NCBI GenBank assembly: GCA_035079385.1
Contig: JAVHKY010000046.1
Span: forward strand, 2,232,001-2,296,000
Length of the DNA stretch: 64,000 bases
Source: Aspidiotus rigidus
Taxonomy: Eukaryota; Arthropoda; Insecta; Hemiptera; Diaspididae
Reading direction: 5' to 3'
The position numbers and the translations under genes were made by a program. This document shows, piece after piece, positions 32,166-43,816 of this stretch. Under the pieces are notes generated by a model. It ran no database searches. It was not told the DNA's origin and saw nothing but the letters and a program-made list of their open reading frames with translations. The first letter of the stretch is position 1; the number at the start of each line of letters is the position of its first letter.

Positions 32166-32349
32166 TTCGATATTATTTTTTCCCTGTTCTCGTAACAGCA
32201 AGTGATAAGAATCTGGTTGATAAAGTATCAGGAGGAGCAGTTATTTGGGAATCAGACGCTGAATAACTGCTCTTCTCACACTTTATCAACCAGATTATTA
32301 TCACTTGCGCATACCTATCTTATATAGTTCCTTACCAGAGGTGTCGTAC
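31911..32349. repeat. Nested palindromic complex
   Basis: Outer arms 31,911-31,961 and 32,302-32,349 pair over about 48 bp (GTACGACACCTC, then AAGGAACTATATAAGATAGG). The right outer arm is contiguous with a 111-nt inner hairpin (32,198-32,308), so the two palindromes share a boundary at CACTTGC. Confidence 0.8.
32198..32308. repeat. 111-nt hairpin
   Basis: The 29-bp outer arms, GCAAGTGATAAGAATCTGG and its complement with one mismatch, are followed inward by a second paired block, GAGCAGTTATT with AATAACTGCTC. The length and shape resemble a precursor-microRNA-like fold or a small foldback element. Confidence 0.75.
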
Positions 32350-32411
32350 AACGCCTACTTGGCTTAGGTTTGGGAAGGCGCGTATGCTTTATGGCTGCGC
32401 GGATCTCGTTC

Positions 32412-32832
32412 TTGGACTTCGAATATTTTTCAAGATGTTTTCATCAAAAAACCACCAAGTACGAAAATATTTTCGGACTTGAAATATTTTTTGAGATGTT
32501 TTGGTTGGAAAAAACAACCAAGTTTGAAATATTTTCGGACTTGGAATATATTTTAAGATGTTTTCATCAAAAAAACAACCAAGTATGAAAATATTTTCGG
32601 GCTTAGAACATTTTTTGAGATGTTTTGATCGGAGAAAACGACTACGTTTTGAATATTTTGGGACTTAAAATATTTTTGTTGATCAAAACATCTCAAAATA
32701 TGTTCGGAGTCGGAAAATATTCCAAACTTGGTCGTTTTTCCGATCAAAACATCTCAAAAAATATTCTAAGTCGGAAAATATTTTCATACTTGGTTGTTTT
32801 TTTGATGAAAACATCTTGAAAAATGTTCCAGG
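32412..32832. repeat. Long hairpin made of tandem ~85-bp monomers
   Basis: The left arm has about three monomers, each carrying GATGTTTT, AAAAAACAACCAAG and AATATTTTCGGACTTGGAAT. After about 32,670 the same monomers run in the opposite orientation, so the block can fold on itself over most of its 420 bp. Both strands stay open for 60-70 codons, which I attribute to the repeat rather than to a protein. Confidence 0.82.
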
Positions 32833-33844
32833 AAAGTTAGCGTGAAGACACAGAATCTCATTTCAAAGTAACGCGTGGTAAGTCTGGTACACCGTTTTTC
32901 AAATGTAAGTCGACTACGCTTTGTTAGTCAAGTACGCATGTACAGAATCGACGCCCTGATCTGAGATTTATTTTGCCGAAAATAACCCGAAAATAACGAA
33001 ACAAAATTAAAAATTGTCCGATAATATCGAAAGATGTAAATATTTTAGTAGGTATTATTGATTTGTGATCGCATCTGGCTTCGGCTTTTCGTGAATTATG
33101 AAATTTGGAAAGAAATAAACGCCCTGCATTTGTGTTTTCTTTTGTGAATGAAGTTGGTCGATCGGATGAAAAGACTAACGAGCGCAAGTGAATTATTACT
33201 CATTAACAGGAAAAAGAGGATTATTAAGTAGGTTGATGTGTTCTTGATCGAATGCATCAATAGAATCGTAATTGGAATTATGAATACAGACGTGATTTTG
33301 GATAACTTTCTGTGAATTATGAAATTTCGAACTATTTTGTAGGTCCTTACGTTTTGGTCCTGAGGAACTCGAATGCTCCAACTTAACCTACTTACAAATC
33401 TCGGAACGAAATTAAAAAATATTATTCAAATAGTAGGTAGGAGTAGTTCCATGTGTTATTGATCAATTTTGTGAATACCATAGGTAGAAAGAATCGTGGT
33501 TCAAATTATGAATACAGAACGTGATCTTTGATTGTATAAAATGATATCTACGCTAATTAATTTACTCATCAATCGAATCCAGTTCCAGTAGAATTTTATT
33601 ATTAGAGAAAGTGGTTAGATTTGGCTGTCGTGATATTTAATGAAGTTTTAAAGAAATTCTGAAAAATGTAATAGCAGTGGGCTGTTTGTTGATTGAGTTT
33701 GGAATTGCCTATGTGTTATTGCGTACTGGTGGGAAAGTGAACTAGGTGGCAAGTGGGAAAACGTTATGAGCTCTCATGAAACATAAAATCAGTAGGCTTC
33801 TTACAGCCAGGCCAAGTGATAATCCGTCGGCGGCGTGCCCTACT
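32833..33844. other. Non-coding stretch with weak duplications
   Basis: GTGAATTATGAAATTT occurs at about 33,092 and 33,311, and AATTATGAATACAGA at about 33,275 and 33,506, suggesting an old ~220-bp tandem duplication. No exon was recognised. Confidence 0.4.
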
Positions 33845-33949
33845 GCGAGCGCGAAGCGCGAGTCTGAAACCACCAAGTAGCAAGCGCAAAGCGCGAGCCT
33901 ATAACTACAAAACAGCGAACGCGAAGCGCGAGCCTGTCTGTCGCTGCAG
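33845..33949 (+). repeat. Three 35-bp GC-rich tandem repeats
   Basis: Units start at 33,845, 33,880 and 33,915, each opening GCRARCGC-AAGCGCGAGYCT, with a more variable second half. The core AAGCGCGAGCC word is also present inverted at the window end (about 63,980). It lies next to the TIR element that begins at about 33,981. Confidence 0.75.
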
Positions 33950-33980
33950 GCCTAGCCGCAAGCGGCCAGTAATAGTACTC

Positions 33981-35358
33981 GTACGTATATTAGGTAACAG
34001 AGCAAACAGAGGCGGAAAATAAGCGCTTAATAAGGAGTGCGACGTTTGCGGAGCGAGCGAAGCGAGTGACGCAATCGAACGAGTTAATGGCTTATTTTTA
34101 GGTTCAAGCTCGGTACGAGCCCGAAACCAGTTGCAATCGCTTTTTTTTTGTAGTTGTCAGCGTGAGTTTTGTAAGAACTCATATTTTTAAGTACGTTTCA
34201 TGACGTGGTGATCGAGAAGAGAGCGTGATGTGTGAGCGACTGAGCGGTAGGTAATGGTTATTATTGTGTTTTGATATTACAACGAGAAAAGTAGTTTTTG
34301 TATTGGAACGTAAAGGAGTTGGTAGTCATTTTTTGCTTTTTGGGTTCGAGCTCGTTAACCTTGTTTTGATTTGCGATAATTATGATCCGATGTGGAGTAA
34401 TGTTTGGAGATCGATTTGCGATTTATTTGCGATGTGGTATTATCAATGTTTTGAAAATAATATTTTTATTATAGATTAGAGCTTGAACCTATTCCAGTCA
34501 AACGGGTGCTTTTTCAACTCTGTTATATACTGTTTTAATGAAAAGCGTTTGAAAAACGGCCCTCCAGCCGCAGTTTTTTGTTTCTTCGTTCGTTTGTTTC
34601 ATTCACTACCGACGTCAGTTACCATTGATGAAAACCAAAAATTTCAGTACTGAGCAATGTGTTTTAGGTTTTTGCATTTCGATTTTTGTATGTTCTCTTT
34701 TCGTGATTTTGAGTATTTCGACTTTTGTACGTCTTCAGTCGTTATTTAAAGAAAGAAAATGTCAGAGAAAATGTTTTCGGACGACCACGAGTACATGTAC
34801 AGCGATAACTGACGAATGACTTCAAAAGCGGGATTCTAGAATTCGCATTATATTCATAGTCAAATAACATCTTATTCACTACGGGTCTACGGTGGTCTAG
34901 TGTTTAGACTTAGAGCGACGGCTTTGGAAGCAAACGACGTGAGTTGGAATCCCAACGGCAATCATCACAAGCGACGAAAAGAGGACTTGGAGAACCTCGC
35001 AAGACAAAGAAGCGCAGCAACTGGAGGGGAGAGTGATGGCGGGCTAGGAAGAAGGAGGGAGAACAAATCTAGTACATTTTTGTTTTCCGCGGTCTCTTTC
35101 CGCATCAATTAACAGATGCGGAAAGTAAAAAATGGAAAGCAAAAACGATCAGCGCAACACTGTACAGAAATCGAGCATTTTCCAAGCAAAAAACTGGGGC
35201 GGAAAGGGCCATTTTCCGTACGCTTTTCATTAAAACAGTATACGTAACAGAGTTGAAAAATAAGCGATTAACTCGTTCAATTGCGTCACTTGCTTCGCTC
35301 ACTCTGCAAACATTGCACTCGTTAATCGCTTATTTTCCGCCTCTATTACGTAATATAC
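33981..35358. mobile_element. 1.4-kb element with long, two-tier inverted repeats
   Basis: Outer arms at 33,981-34,099 and 35,256-35,358 pair over about 100 bp (GGCGGAAAATAAGCG, AGTGACGCAAT, GAACGAGTTAAT). A second, inner pair at 34,511-34,575 and 35,187-35,259 shares TTTTCAACTCTGTTA and TTTTAATGAAAAGCG. No transposase frame was found. The centre contains a tRNA-like SINE head. Confidence 0.65.
34886..34960 (+). repeat. tRNA-like SINE head
   Basis: TGGTCTAGTGTTTAGAC resembles a tRNA A box and GAGTTGGAATCCC a B box, spaced about 35 bp apart, as in tRNA-derived SINEs. A proper acceptor stem and anticodon stem are not formed, so it is not a tRNA gene. Confidence 0.4.
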
Positions 35359-36065
35359 TATTATTTTAAACTAGAATTGATCTGAAACTTCCCACGTTTC
35401 AAGAAGGTTCATCCAGTATTTTTGGAAGAGTACCGCGGACAAAATAATTTTAAAAATAAATAAATAGGCCTATAATCCAAGAATAAAGAAATAAATCTAA
35501 ATTTTATTTTGTCTAATCAGAAATGAGAAATCTTCTCAACGGTATTGATATTATTTAAATTTCAAACGATGTTCAGAATTATCATCTATAATGATCATCA
35601 AAGTAAATGACCGCGATTGAAAAAATAGACCTGAACGGCAAAACGTTTCTCTCTAGAAAGAGAGAAAACAAACGGGTGGGATTTTTTCTCACAAAATGAA
35701 AAGTACGAAAAAGAAAAGTTTTTAAACAGTTGAAAATGATTTCAAAAAAAAAAAAATAAAAGTGAACATTAAAAATGATACATGTACATTAAAAAAATAC
35801 ATTAAATAAAAAAATGAAAAAATCACGAAAAATTAAAACTTTTAACCGAAAATTTAATATAAACAAAAGAAAGCATACGCTTCAATTATAAAATGAGTTG
35901 AAAATTAAAAAATCATTCTATGATTAAACATGTATTGCACCACAAAAGTACATTCGGCTTTACTCGGCCTGCCACCTTTTTTTTTTTTTTTGGTCAAATG
36001 GAAATGTTTCCGCTTCAGGTGGCACTGATAGTAGCTTCAACCGAATGCCTATACCGTATGCTTAC
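35359..36065. other. AT-rich stretch, no gene recognised
   Basis: A-rich sequence with a poly-T run at about 35,977-35,991. Any next coding exon of the minus-strand gene at 36 kb would have to lie here or further left, but none was recognised. Confidence 0.4.
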
Positions 36066-36426
36066 ACTGCAAACTTTTCAAAAAAGGGGGATGAGCATTT
36101 CGATTCCCACAAACTTCCTCTGTAGATGACTATGGTCCAGACGTTGAATTTGCGGGCTTTGAAGTCGTTGAACGTAAGCCACCTGCCGTCACCTCTCAAA
36201 AATTCGGACAGTTCTTTTTCCCAAATACATTTCTTACTGCTACCCGCTGTCACAAAGTACTCCATACAACTTTCTTCCTCGTGAGGGCGTTGCAGAATTG
36301 CTTCATCAGCTGCAGCCCACTGATAAGCGGCAGTCCCTAGCGGCAAAGAAATATCTGGTACATTGACAAATGGAGTGCTATTTTTTGAATGTGGATTTCG
36401 TTTTTCTGACCACTGCCTGACTATGT
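36066..36426 (-). CDS. Unidentified gene, exon B
   Basis: The acceptor AAATTTCAG lies at 36,427 and the donor GTGTAAGC at about 36,066. One base from exon A completes the first codon. The frame runs for about 119 codons with ordinary, non-repetitive composition: IVRQWSEKRNPHSKNSTPF, LPLGTAAYQWAAADEAIL, YFVTAGSSKKCIWEKELSEF and GRWLTFNDFKARK. It could also be terminal, since a TAA overlaps the donor. I do not recognise a domain; the Trp-rich, mixed alpha/beta-looking sequence suggests a folded domain. It lies about 8 kb upstream of the SALS-like start codon on the same strand, so an alternative first exon of that gene is possible but unsupported by phase. Confidence 0.6.
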
Positions 36427-36578
36427 CTGAAATTTCATTTAAAAATTAGCCGACGGGCAAGCGTTTATTCTTTTTTTTTTTCTTATTTTGCGTGAAAACA
36501 CTCTGCAAATTTCTTGTATTTCACTTTTTTTTTTTGGTGAGCATACTCGAAAATTTTGTGTGCTGTACTTTTCGTTAC

Positions 36579-36681
36579 CACCACTTGTTATCTCGTTATT
36601 TTGGATGATTTTTTCATGCTGCTGTTTTTCGTACAAACGTCTTTTCTTTTCGTGCAGTTTAATATTCTCCGAAACAAACTG
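36579..36681 (-). CDS. Unidentified gene, exon A
   Basis: The frame KQFVSENIKLHEKKRRLYEK and QQHEKIIQNNEITSG is basic and probably helical. The donor GTAACG at 36,578 gives phase 1, which joins exactly to exon B across a 152-bp intron. The acceptor is AAG or AAGCAG at 36,678-36,684. Upstream exons were not found, so the N-terminus of this product is unknown. Confidence 0.5.
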
Positions 36682-37140
36682 CTTAATTTCAAAAAAAATT
36701 ATAATATAAAAAAATGAAATATAGGAAAATAGGAAACGGCAAATGAAGATAATACTCCCAGATCTTGAGACACCTCAAATCAACTGTAAACTACTATAAA
36801 TTATGTAGGTATACACGAGAAATGAAAATAAGTCAATAATAAAATCAAGAATGAATTCACCAAGAGTCTTGCAGCACACTTGATGAAGACTATAGTGCAA
36901 AGACCAAAAAATTGTCCTTAATCACTCAAACTCAAGGTTATCACTAACGAGTATGACTAATAGGAATGATAAAAATATGAGCTAATTGAATGGACTCTTG
37001 TCAAGAATGATCTGAGAATGAACCTGTTGAATGATAGGAGGTTCTTCATCACAATACACGTACTGATAACGAAAAGGATAGGAAAATCCGTTTTTCTTAC
37101 CGTAAGTAAGCAGGTACTCGTTATAGTGAATAATTGTTCA
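36682..37140. other. Non-coding stretch upstream of exon A
   Basis: Nothing recognised. Simple AT-rich sequence. Confidence 0.4.
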
Positions 37141-38185
37141 AAAAAATGAAAATTTTTCGAGAACTACTCATCCAATCCTCAAAAAAATTGCAGGTGCACA
37201 TCTTCAGATATATTGCTACAATATGGCCAAGTTACAAAAAATCTATCAGGTACCTAGTTCTGGATGTGTTCCGCGAGCAAAAAAATCGTAGAAGAAATAA
37301 TAAATAATATATGAATTAACCTGAACGGACAGGGTGAAACGTCTTATCGATTACTGTGGAGAATTTGACTCCCTTTAGGGCATCGATTATTCGCGAATAA
37401 AATCAAAGAAGGCGCTCTCTACATTTTCTGTGACGGTCATTTGCGGAAGCTTGCGAAAAGGTGATGATCTTGAAAAATTCATCCGAAATATTTGAAATTA
37501 TATTCACTCGACAAGAAATTAAGAGGACTGCAATTTTCGTTCCATACATTTTTCAGAAAAAATAATATTTTGAGAAGGTATAGTCGATTTTATTAACATG
37601 CTGTCTTATGGTGAAAAACGCCATGATCACCTTCTCGACATCGACAACAGCGCCACTACAGATCGCTTTATATGCGAATTATTATTATTTTTTTCTTCAA
37701 AATCATGTACGTGAAAAGATGATCGCAAAAATTTTCGCGCAGGAATTGTCGATAGAAGTAGCGCGTTAACACGTGAGAAGGCTATCATCATTCTACATCT
37801 AATTCGAGTCGCAGTAATACGCGCGTGACGAACAATGTTGCCGAGTAAAACGTTGTGTGATGAGACTAGAGCGTATTGAGATTTTCCTAATTCTTCAAAT
37901 TTTTACCGACTCCACCGTCACAGTTGTGGCAGAAATAGGGGGAATGAATTTTCTCGACGTTTCAGAGATCATAGATCATCTCTACGTCATTTCCTTAAAA
38001 AAATTTCAGGTCTCCTTATATATATATGAAAGGATATGGATCAAAATTTGTCCGGGCCTCTCCTCCGAGACTACTAGATGGATTTTCTTGAAACTTGGCC
38101 ACGTTGTAGTGTTATATCTGAAGTTGTGCACCTGCATTTTTTTTTGACGATCGGATCAGTAGTTCTCCAGATACACCATTTTTTT
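37141..38185. mobile_element. ~1-kb element with ~105-bp inverted ends
   Basis: The left end (37,141-37,246) and right end (38,075-38,185) pair in inverse orientation with about 80% similarity by eye, sharing AACTTGGCCA, TATATCTGAAG and TGTGCACCTGCA. The interior includes the dispersed repeat at 37,370-37,665. No transposase is encoded. Confidence 0.6.
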
Positions 38186-38639
38186 TTTTAAATTTCCTAC
38201 TCCTACAACTCTGATATGGTTTGTTAGATTTTTTTAGAATGTTGATATGTTGTAATTTACATTTCTAAAAATGTAAATGTGATAACTTGGTGTTGATACA
38301 ATGTCTGGTTCGTGAGAAGGAAATCAGTAAATACTCAAGCTACCAATATTTTGTAGTATTAGACTTTAGGTAGTCGCTTTCGTCATGAAAAGCGAAGACT
38401 CACCTTTGATTACATAGATTGTCAGTGTAGTTGTAGCATAGTAGTTTTATTCATTTTTTGGGTTACCTGTTCACGAACGTAAGGGTATGTTCTTCATGAA
38501 TGAATTTCAAGGATTATGTTCGTTCGTGTTGAGTTTGTCATGAATGAATGTTGTGTAAGCGTAATATTAGTGCATCAATCCTTTGCGTATAATCTTTCTT
38601 GTTTCATTTTATTTTTTTTATTTCAATTTTTTTTTCAAT

Positions 38640-39530
38640 TAATGAGGTAATAAGAGCCTGTCATTAGGGCTACAAGCTTGGTGTTGTTATTGAGTTCAGA
38701 TATAGGAAAGGGAATGAGAGCATGAAAGAAGCATAAAATAAGAAGTGTGTGTGTGTGTGTGCGAGTCTCGGGTGAACGTGAATACAAATTATGATTGGAT
38801 GAAGAGAAAAGCAGCTGGAAATGACATAGAATGATGCTCGGAAATCGTAGATGATCAAGGATGAATTAAGAGTAGAGGGGCGAGAGATGGTGAGGATATA
38901 CGAGTATGTGAGCCTTATTGAGAGAACGATCTACAGAATAAGTTGGAGTTATGAAGATAGGATTCAAGCACAATGATTACTTGTAGGCAGAGGTGAAAAT
39001 TATTTCTTATTTTATTTTCATTTAGTTTTTTTGTTTTTAACTAACAAGTTAGGTACCAAGACAGTGTCACAGAGGTCAGTGGTTTTAAAAAGTGTACACG
39101 TGGAAAAAGGAATTTGATTGTTAGAAGAATTAAAAGATGTTGAGGACGAATGAAGAGTCGTCTGAGAGTGCTTCTATGTGATGGTGAGAGATAAGTCAGG
39201 AGTTCGGGAATGAAACTAATTTGGGTCAGGAAAATATATATTGAATGATTGGAGGGGGGTATCAGAATCGCAATGAGAGCATGAAAGAGGGATGAGATAA
39301 GTGATGAGATGGATGTGTATGTGGACCAATATTAAAAGATGCTAGAGAATCGAAGATGATCAAGAATGAATTAGAGGGGCGAGATATGGTGAGGATGTGT
39401 GTGTGTCTTATTGAGAAAGCGATCCATTGAATGAATTGGAGTTCTAGAGTCAACGTTTAAGCAAAAAACTTGATTGTAGGGAAATGTGAAAAACCATGGG
39501 TTGCTTACGCGGCTGCGTAAGCATTTTTGA
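38640..39530 (-). repeat. Two adjacent copies of the (GT)n-bearing dispersed repeat
   Basis: Copies at about 38,640-39,000 and 39,230-39,530 share CTTATTGAGAGAACGATC-like, GAATGAGAGCATGAAAGA and GATGATCAAG blocks, and the second matches 31,133-31,500 in reverse. The outer edge is the hairpin GCTTACGC-GGCT-GCGTAAGC (39,504-39,523). Confidence 0.65.
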
Positions 39531-39889
39531 TTTTTCTGTCAATTTTTTTCTCTTTTTACGAAATTATGAGGCAGACTTGGAGCTGCGCCCCACCCACTGT
39601 CGTTCTTGTGATTGGGCTAAACAAAGAATGTGAGTTCCTAGCCTCTAAATTCACCACCTGACCTCCGTATAATGTAGATTATTTTGAGAAAAAAAAATAA
39701 TAATAATAATAAATAATAAGATAGACGCGCTTTGAAGGGAGTCAGATTCATAAGTAGGTTAGTATGACGATGGATGTCAATAATATGAATTCTAAAAAGG
39801 AAAATTCAAAAGCTTTAGCTCGATTTCAGGATCAATCATGAGAGATGAGTGTCATGTAAAAAAATCTGTTAGCTATTTATTCCGGTATA

Positions 39890-40165
39890 TTTCTAGTGAT
39901 CTAAATATTGTTAGAAGTCAATCCTGATCTTCTAGCTCCCCCATCCTGTCCTTACTGTGAAGAATAAACTTCAACAGTCGAACATTTCTCTTCCTGCCCT
40001 GTACTTGCACTTCTCCACTCTTCCCTATATGTTGCTTCCCCCACTCTCCTCAAGCACTAATGAATAATTCGGATACGATAACTCTCTCCCTCCAATACAT
40101 CAGCCTCACCCTATTCTATTCTTCCACATCACGAAAAAGAATCCATGCTTTGTTTCTGTGATATT
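39890..40165 (+). pseudogene. Non-LTR retrotransposon 3' remnant
   Basis: The frame reads VNPDLLAPPSCPYCEE, a stop, then TSTVEHFSSCPVLALLHSS. The C-x2-C ... TVEHFxxxCP pattern is the zinc-binding motif at the C-terminus of many insect non-LTR retrotransposon ORF2 products. One stop codon interrupts it and no upstream RT is left. Confidence 0.65.
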
Positions 40166-41560
40166 CGTAACGTAGTCTCAAGATAGCTTTGAAAAATCGA
40201 AGATTTTTGTACCCGTTTGCTTCTCAGATTCATTACCGCACGAATGCTCGAATTTCATTCGTGTGACATAATCTGTTTTATTTTGCAAAACTATCCCAAC
40301 AAATGTAAATCATCTTTTTACGCACTTACCAAAGATAGATGTGAACGTGATAAGAGAATTTTCTTATTGTATTGCTCGGTTTTCCGAAAGGTCGGCGTTT
40401 TCACTTTTACTTCTTGGAATCATTGTTCTTCATTTTTATCTAGTTAATATTTATTTAGGTTCTTGTTCATTTGGGTTCTGAACAATAGTAAACATCGCGC
40501 ACAAATTAAGAGAATAGAACCAAAGGGTGGAAACGATTAAAAGTTCGTCGAGAGAAAATGAATGGGGTAGAAACGATAAATTTGAAAAAGATGCAATATT
40601 TCGTTGAAATTCGCAAATTATATTGCTTATTTGGTGCGAAAAGAGAGAGAGAAAGAGAGACAGAGAAAAAAAAACAGGAAAAGGAAAAAAAAACACATTG
40701 GAGAGATAACTCATTTATCCTTTTGTATTGTTATAATTACTGCGAACGAACACGTAGATACGCGAACTGCTATTTGTACTAGATGTAGATTCAGCGAAAA
40801 ATATATTTTGAGAAAAAATTTCCTCTCGCCCTGTCTATCACACGTATGTTTCAGTAAATAATGTGGGCGGGTATATGTGTGTGTGCGTATGTATGTCCGT
40901 ACCTAGATGTACGGGACATACATATATTATATGTATATTAGTGAAAATACAAATGTGTCTGATAGTAGAGTATTTGTGGATTGCACGCGAGACTTGGCCA
41001 AACTTGTGCGTCATTTTACAAATTTTTAGCTGTAGTATGTTGCTATGAGATCGCTATTCAAGTATAAGTGTTAACGAATTGATATTCAAAATTAGTTTGG
41101 TATGTTTACTCGTAGGCCGAGTACGAACCTAAAAAAAAGAGCGATTGGAATTGATGGTTCGTGACTCATAGGTTGAGCACGAACCTAAATACACGCAACA
41201 GCCAGGAAATCCCGAAATCGGGTTCTAGCCCCGGCAAGGTTGATTATGAGTTCGCATTTAGCGAAGAAAGATTTATTTTTTTTATTTTTTATTTTTTTTT
41301 CTCCCTCATTCCGTTTTATTTTTTTTTGTGAACGTAATTAATTTCGTTAGAAATATTATAGGCAATTTTAATTAATATCTGGTTTTAATCAAAAATAATA
41401 ATGAAGGTCGAGCGTCCCTTCGACATGTAGAAATGATTCTCAACCATACCGATAGATACTAGTATCAAATTTTTGGTAGAGAGTACCGTAGAAAAATGGT
41501 GTTCCTGTCAGTGGGCAATGAGCATCCTTTTCTCATTGCAGGTCACATTTTAATCACTTT
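40166..41560. other. Non-coding stretch
   Basis: No exon was recognised. A segment at about 41,110-41,260 with repeated GAGYACGAACCTA words is related in inverse orientation to 34,100-34,160. GGGTTCTAGCCCCGGC at about 41,219 resembles a pol III B box. Confidence 0.4.
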
Positions 41561-42620
41561 TTAGGGTCGGCGCCGGCGCAGGCGCTAGCCGACCGTATTG
41601 TGATCAATTTTTTCTTAAGACGCTGACGTCATGGTCGAGTGGGCTGTAAGCTGTGTAGTTTTGTTTCTTTGTTATCATTGCGTTTTGCGTTTCCATTGTG
41701 TTTGTTTTATGCTGGATGTGCTAGGAAAGTTCTCTGGGAACAGTTAGTTTTATTTATGATAATATTATTGATTAATTAGCCGCTGCTGATTAATTAGGTA
41801 GGACGACCGACGACGAGAAGGAATGGAACAATAAAAATAGTAGTGTCTTGACTATCGAACATTCGCAAATTGAAAAGGTGGATGTAACAATAAATTTGAT
41901 ATGTTCAAATTGCAAGTTTATTTCATTTTAATGATTATATCAGATGTCTACAAATGGAACAAAACGTTCTAATTGCGATGGAAAAGAATGAGAGTAATGA
42001 AATATGAATTCTTGAAATTGGTCTAAGCGATTTGAATGGTGAAGCGGTATGTAGAGCGAAATCTAAAATGAATGATGGTCGAGTATCCTGATCATAAAAT
42101 CTGCATCTAATTACAATGAGTCTAGTCTCCAATCTGAGTTTGTAGTTCTTTTCGATAGAAAGTGAGTACCTGAGTGGAAAGCATATGAGGTATGAACAGT
42201 TTGGATGAATAATTATTGAAATTTTATTATTTCAACTTGCAGTATGAGGTACATTTAGTTTCTAGTGCCGGTTCTTACGCCTGATGTTAGAAGCCAAGTA
42301 TCATCTTAAATCAATATTTTGCAATGTATACCAAGACGCATTGGAATCGTATTGGAATTGAATTATTTTGTTTTGATGGAATGTGAATCTCGTTATTATT
42401 AGCGAAAAGGAAGAGCTTGCTGGAAATACTTCTATGACTTGGTTTGAGACACTGTATACACTAATATGACTGATATCTATACAGATAGATAGACAAACGC
42501 TGAATGTAATTCACAAAGCTTCTTCTATCAATTACCTAGTTATCAGGCGTTTGTTTCTTTCACCAAATGAGTTTGTACACAAGTGGAGGTTGGTTAGCGT
42601 ATCTAATAAAATATGATAGG
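41561..42620 (-). mobile_element. Helitron-like repeat unit, copy e (inverted)
   Basis: Reverse complement of about 19,215-20,283. The terminal TTAG at 41,561 and hairpin 41,566-41,593 reproduce the CTAA end and GTCGGC/GCCGAC stem of copy b. The body matches through the AACTGTTCCCAGAGAAC and GATTGGAGACTAGA blocks. Confidence 0.58.
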
Positions 42621-43816
42621 CCTACCTCGAGAGTTGAAATTTCCAAGTCCCTTTCATATCATATATACAGTATAGCTCGACAGTCAAAATTTTTCCAAGT
42701 TTTTTGATGGACGGCGCACGGCAAATTGCTCAGAAAGCCCCCCATAAAACAGGTTCCCTGTTAACAAGCTGAATTTTGTTTTACTTATTCATAAAAAGAA
42801 ACGAGCAAGTGACTGTACAGTTGTTCTGTGGGTGAAAATCATATGGACATTCCTGTAGTACAAACTACAAAGGTTTATTGACGTAGGTTAATTCATATAA
42901 TATTAACAATCGGAGAGAAATAGTCTTCCTTTATCGTCCAAAAGATACAATTTGCCTGATTTCAGTGCACGTCAATTCGTCAATTCTACTTTATACAAAA
43001 CAGCGCCGCAAGGCATGAACCTCTTCCAACCTCCTGTGAGGTTGCTTGTTAGGTTCATGCACGTTCTACAAGTCATGAACCACTTGCAATGGCTTTTTTT
43101 TTTCTTCAGTTGCGATATTGTTCTCCGACTTTTCGATTTTGATGTGCAATGTGCGATATAGTACATCGACTCGATTGTTTTATACTTGGAAGAGAAAAGC
43201 AGTTTTTATGTACAGATGTAAAGGAGTTGGTGACCGTGTTTTCTTTCTTGATTTGTGACGTGATATTGATATATCGGTGGTATCGTTCACCATATTGTCT
43301 ATCGAGTGATGTTAATTGGAGAGTTTAATAACAAATTGTAAAACGGTATACTTAGTCGCTGCTGACGTTGTCTTACAATATTTCTCGAGTTAAATTTTAG
43401 GGTTTAGCCACGGTTTAGCAGAGAAGAAGCTTGAACAAAGCATTATCAAATTTGTGATTGATGAGTTGATAACGTAATTTTTTCCATGTACGTGTTTGCA
43501 AAGATCAACGTACCTATTAATAAATTTGATTGAAGGTTCAAAATGTTAAATTTATTTTATTTTATTGAATACAAAAATGAAATGGAATCTTGTACAACGG
43601 GAAATTGTGATTTACTTAATCATCGATTTTGCGACTCTTCAAACATCGGAACAAAGGAACACACAATGTTTGATGTGATATCACAGTGAAGGATGTATTA
43701 TTTGAGGGTCTTAATTTACAGGTTATGTCTTTTGTGGTGCGGAGATTAGTTACATATTGTAATGTATGGAGAAGGCATTACGTCTTTCTATTTGACATTC
43801 AATGTTTGAATCACGG

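Noticed and set aside
32370..32819. Open frames on both strands with repeated FHQKTTK-like blocks
   Set aside because: They arise from the tandem inverted monomers; both strands are equally open, so coding is unlikely.
33845..33949. Short regular repeats that could suggest a CRISPR array
   Set aside because: Only three units, no unique spacers of constant size, a eukaryotic context and no cas genes.
34886..34960. tRNA gene
   Set aside because: Box A- and box B-like words exist, but the stems of a cloverleaf do not form; a SINE head fits better.
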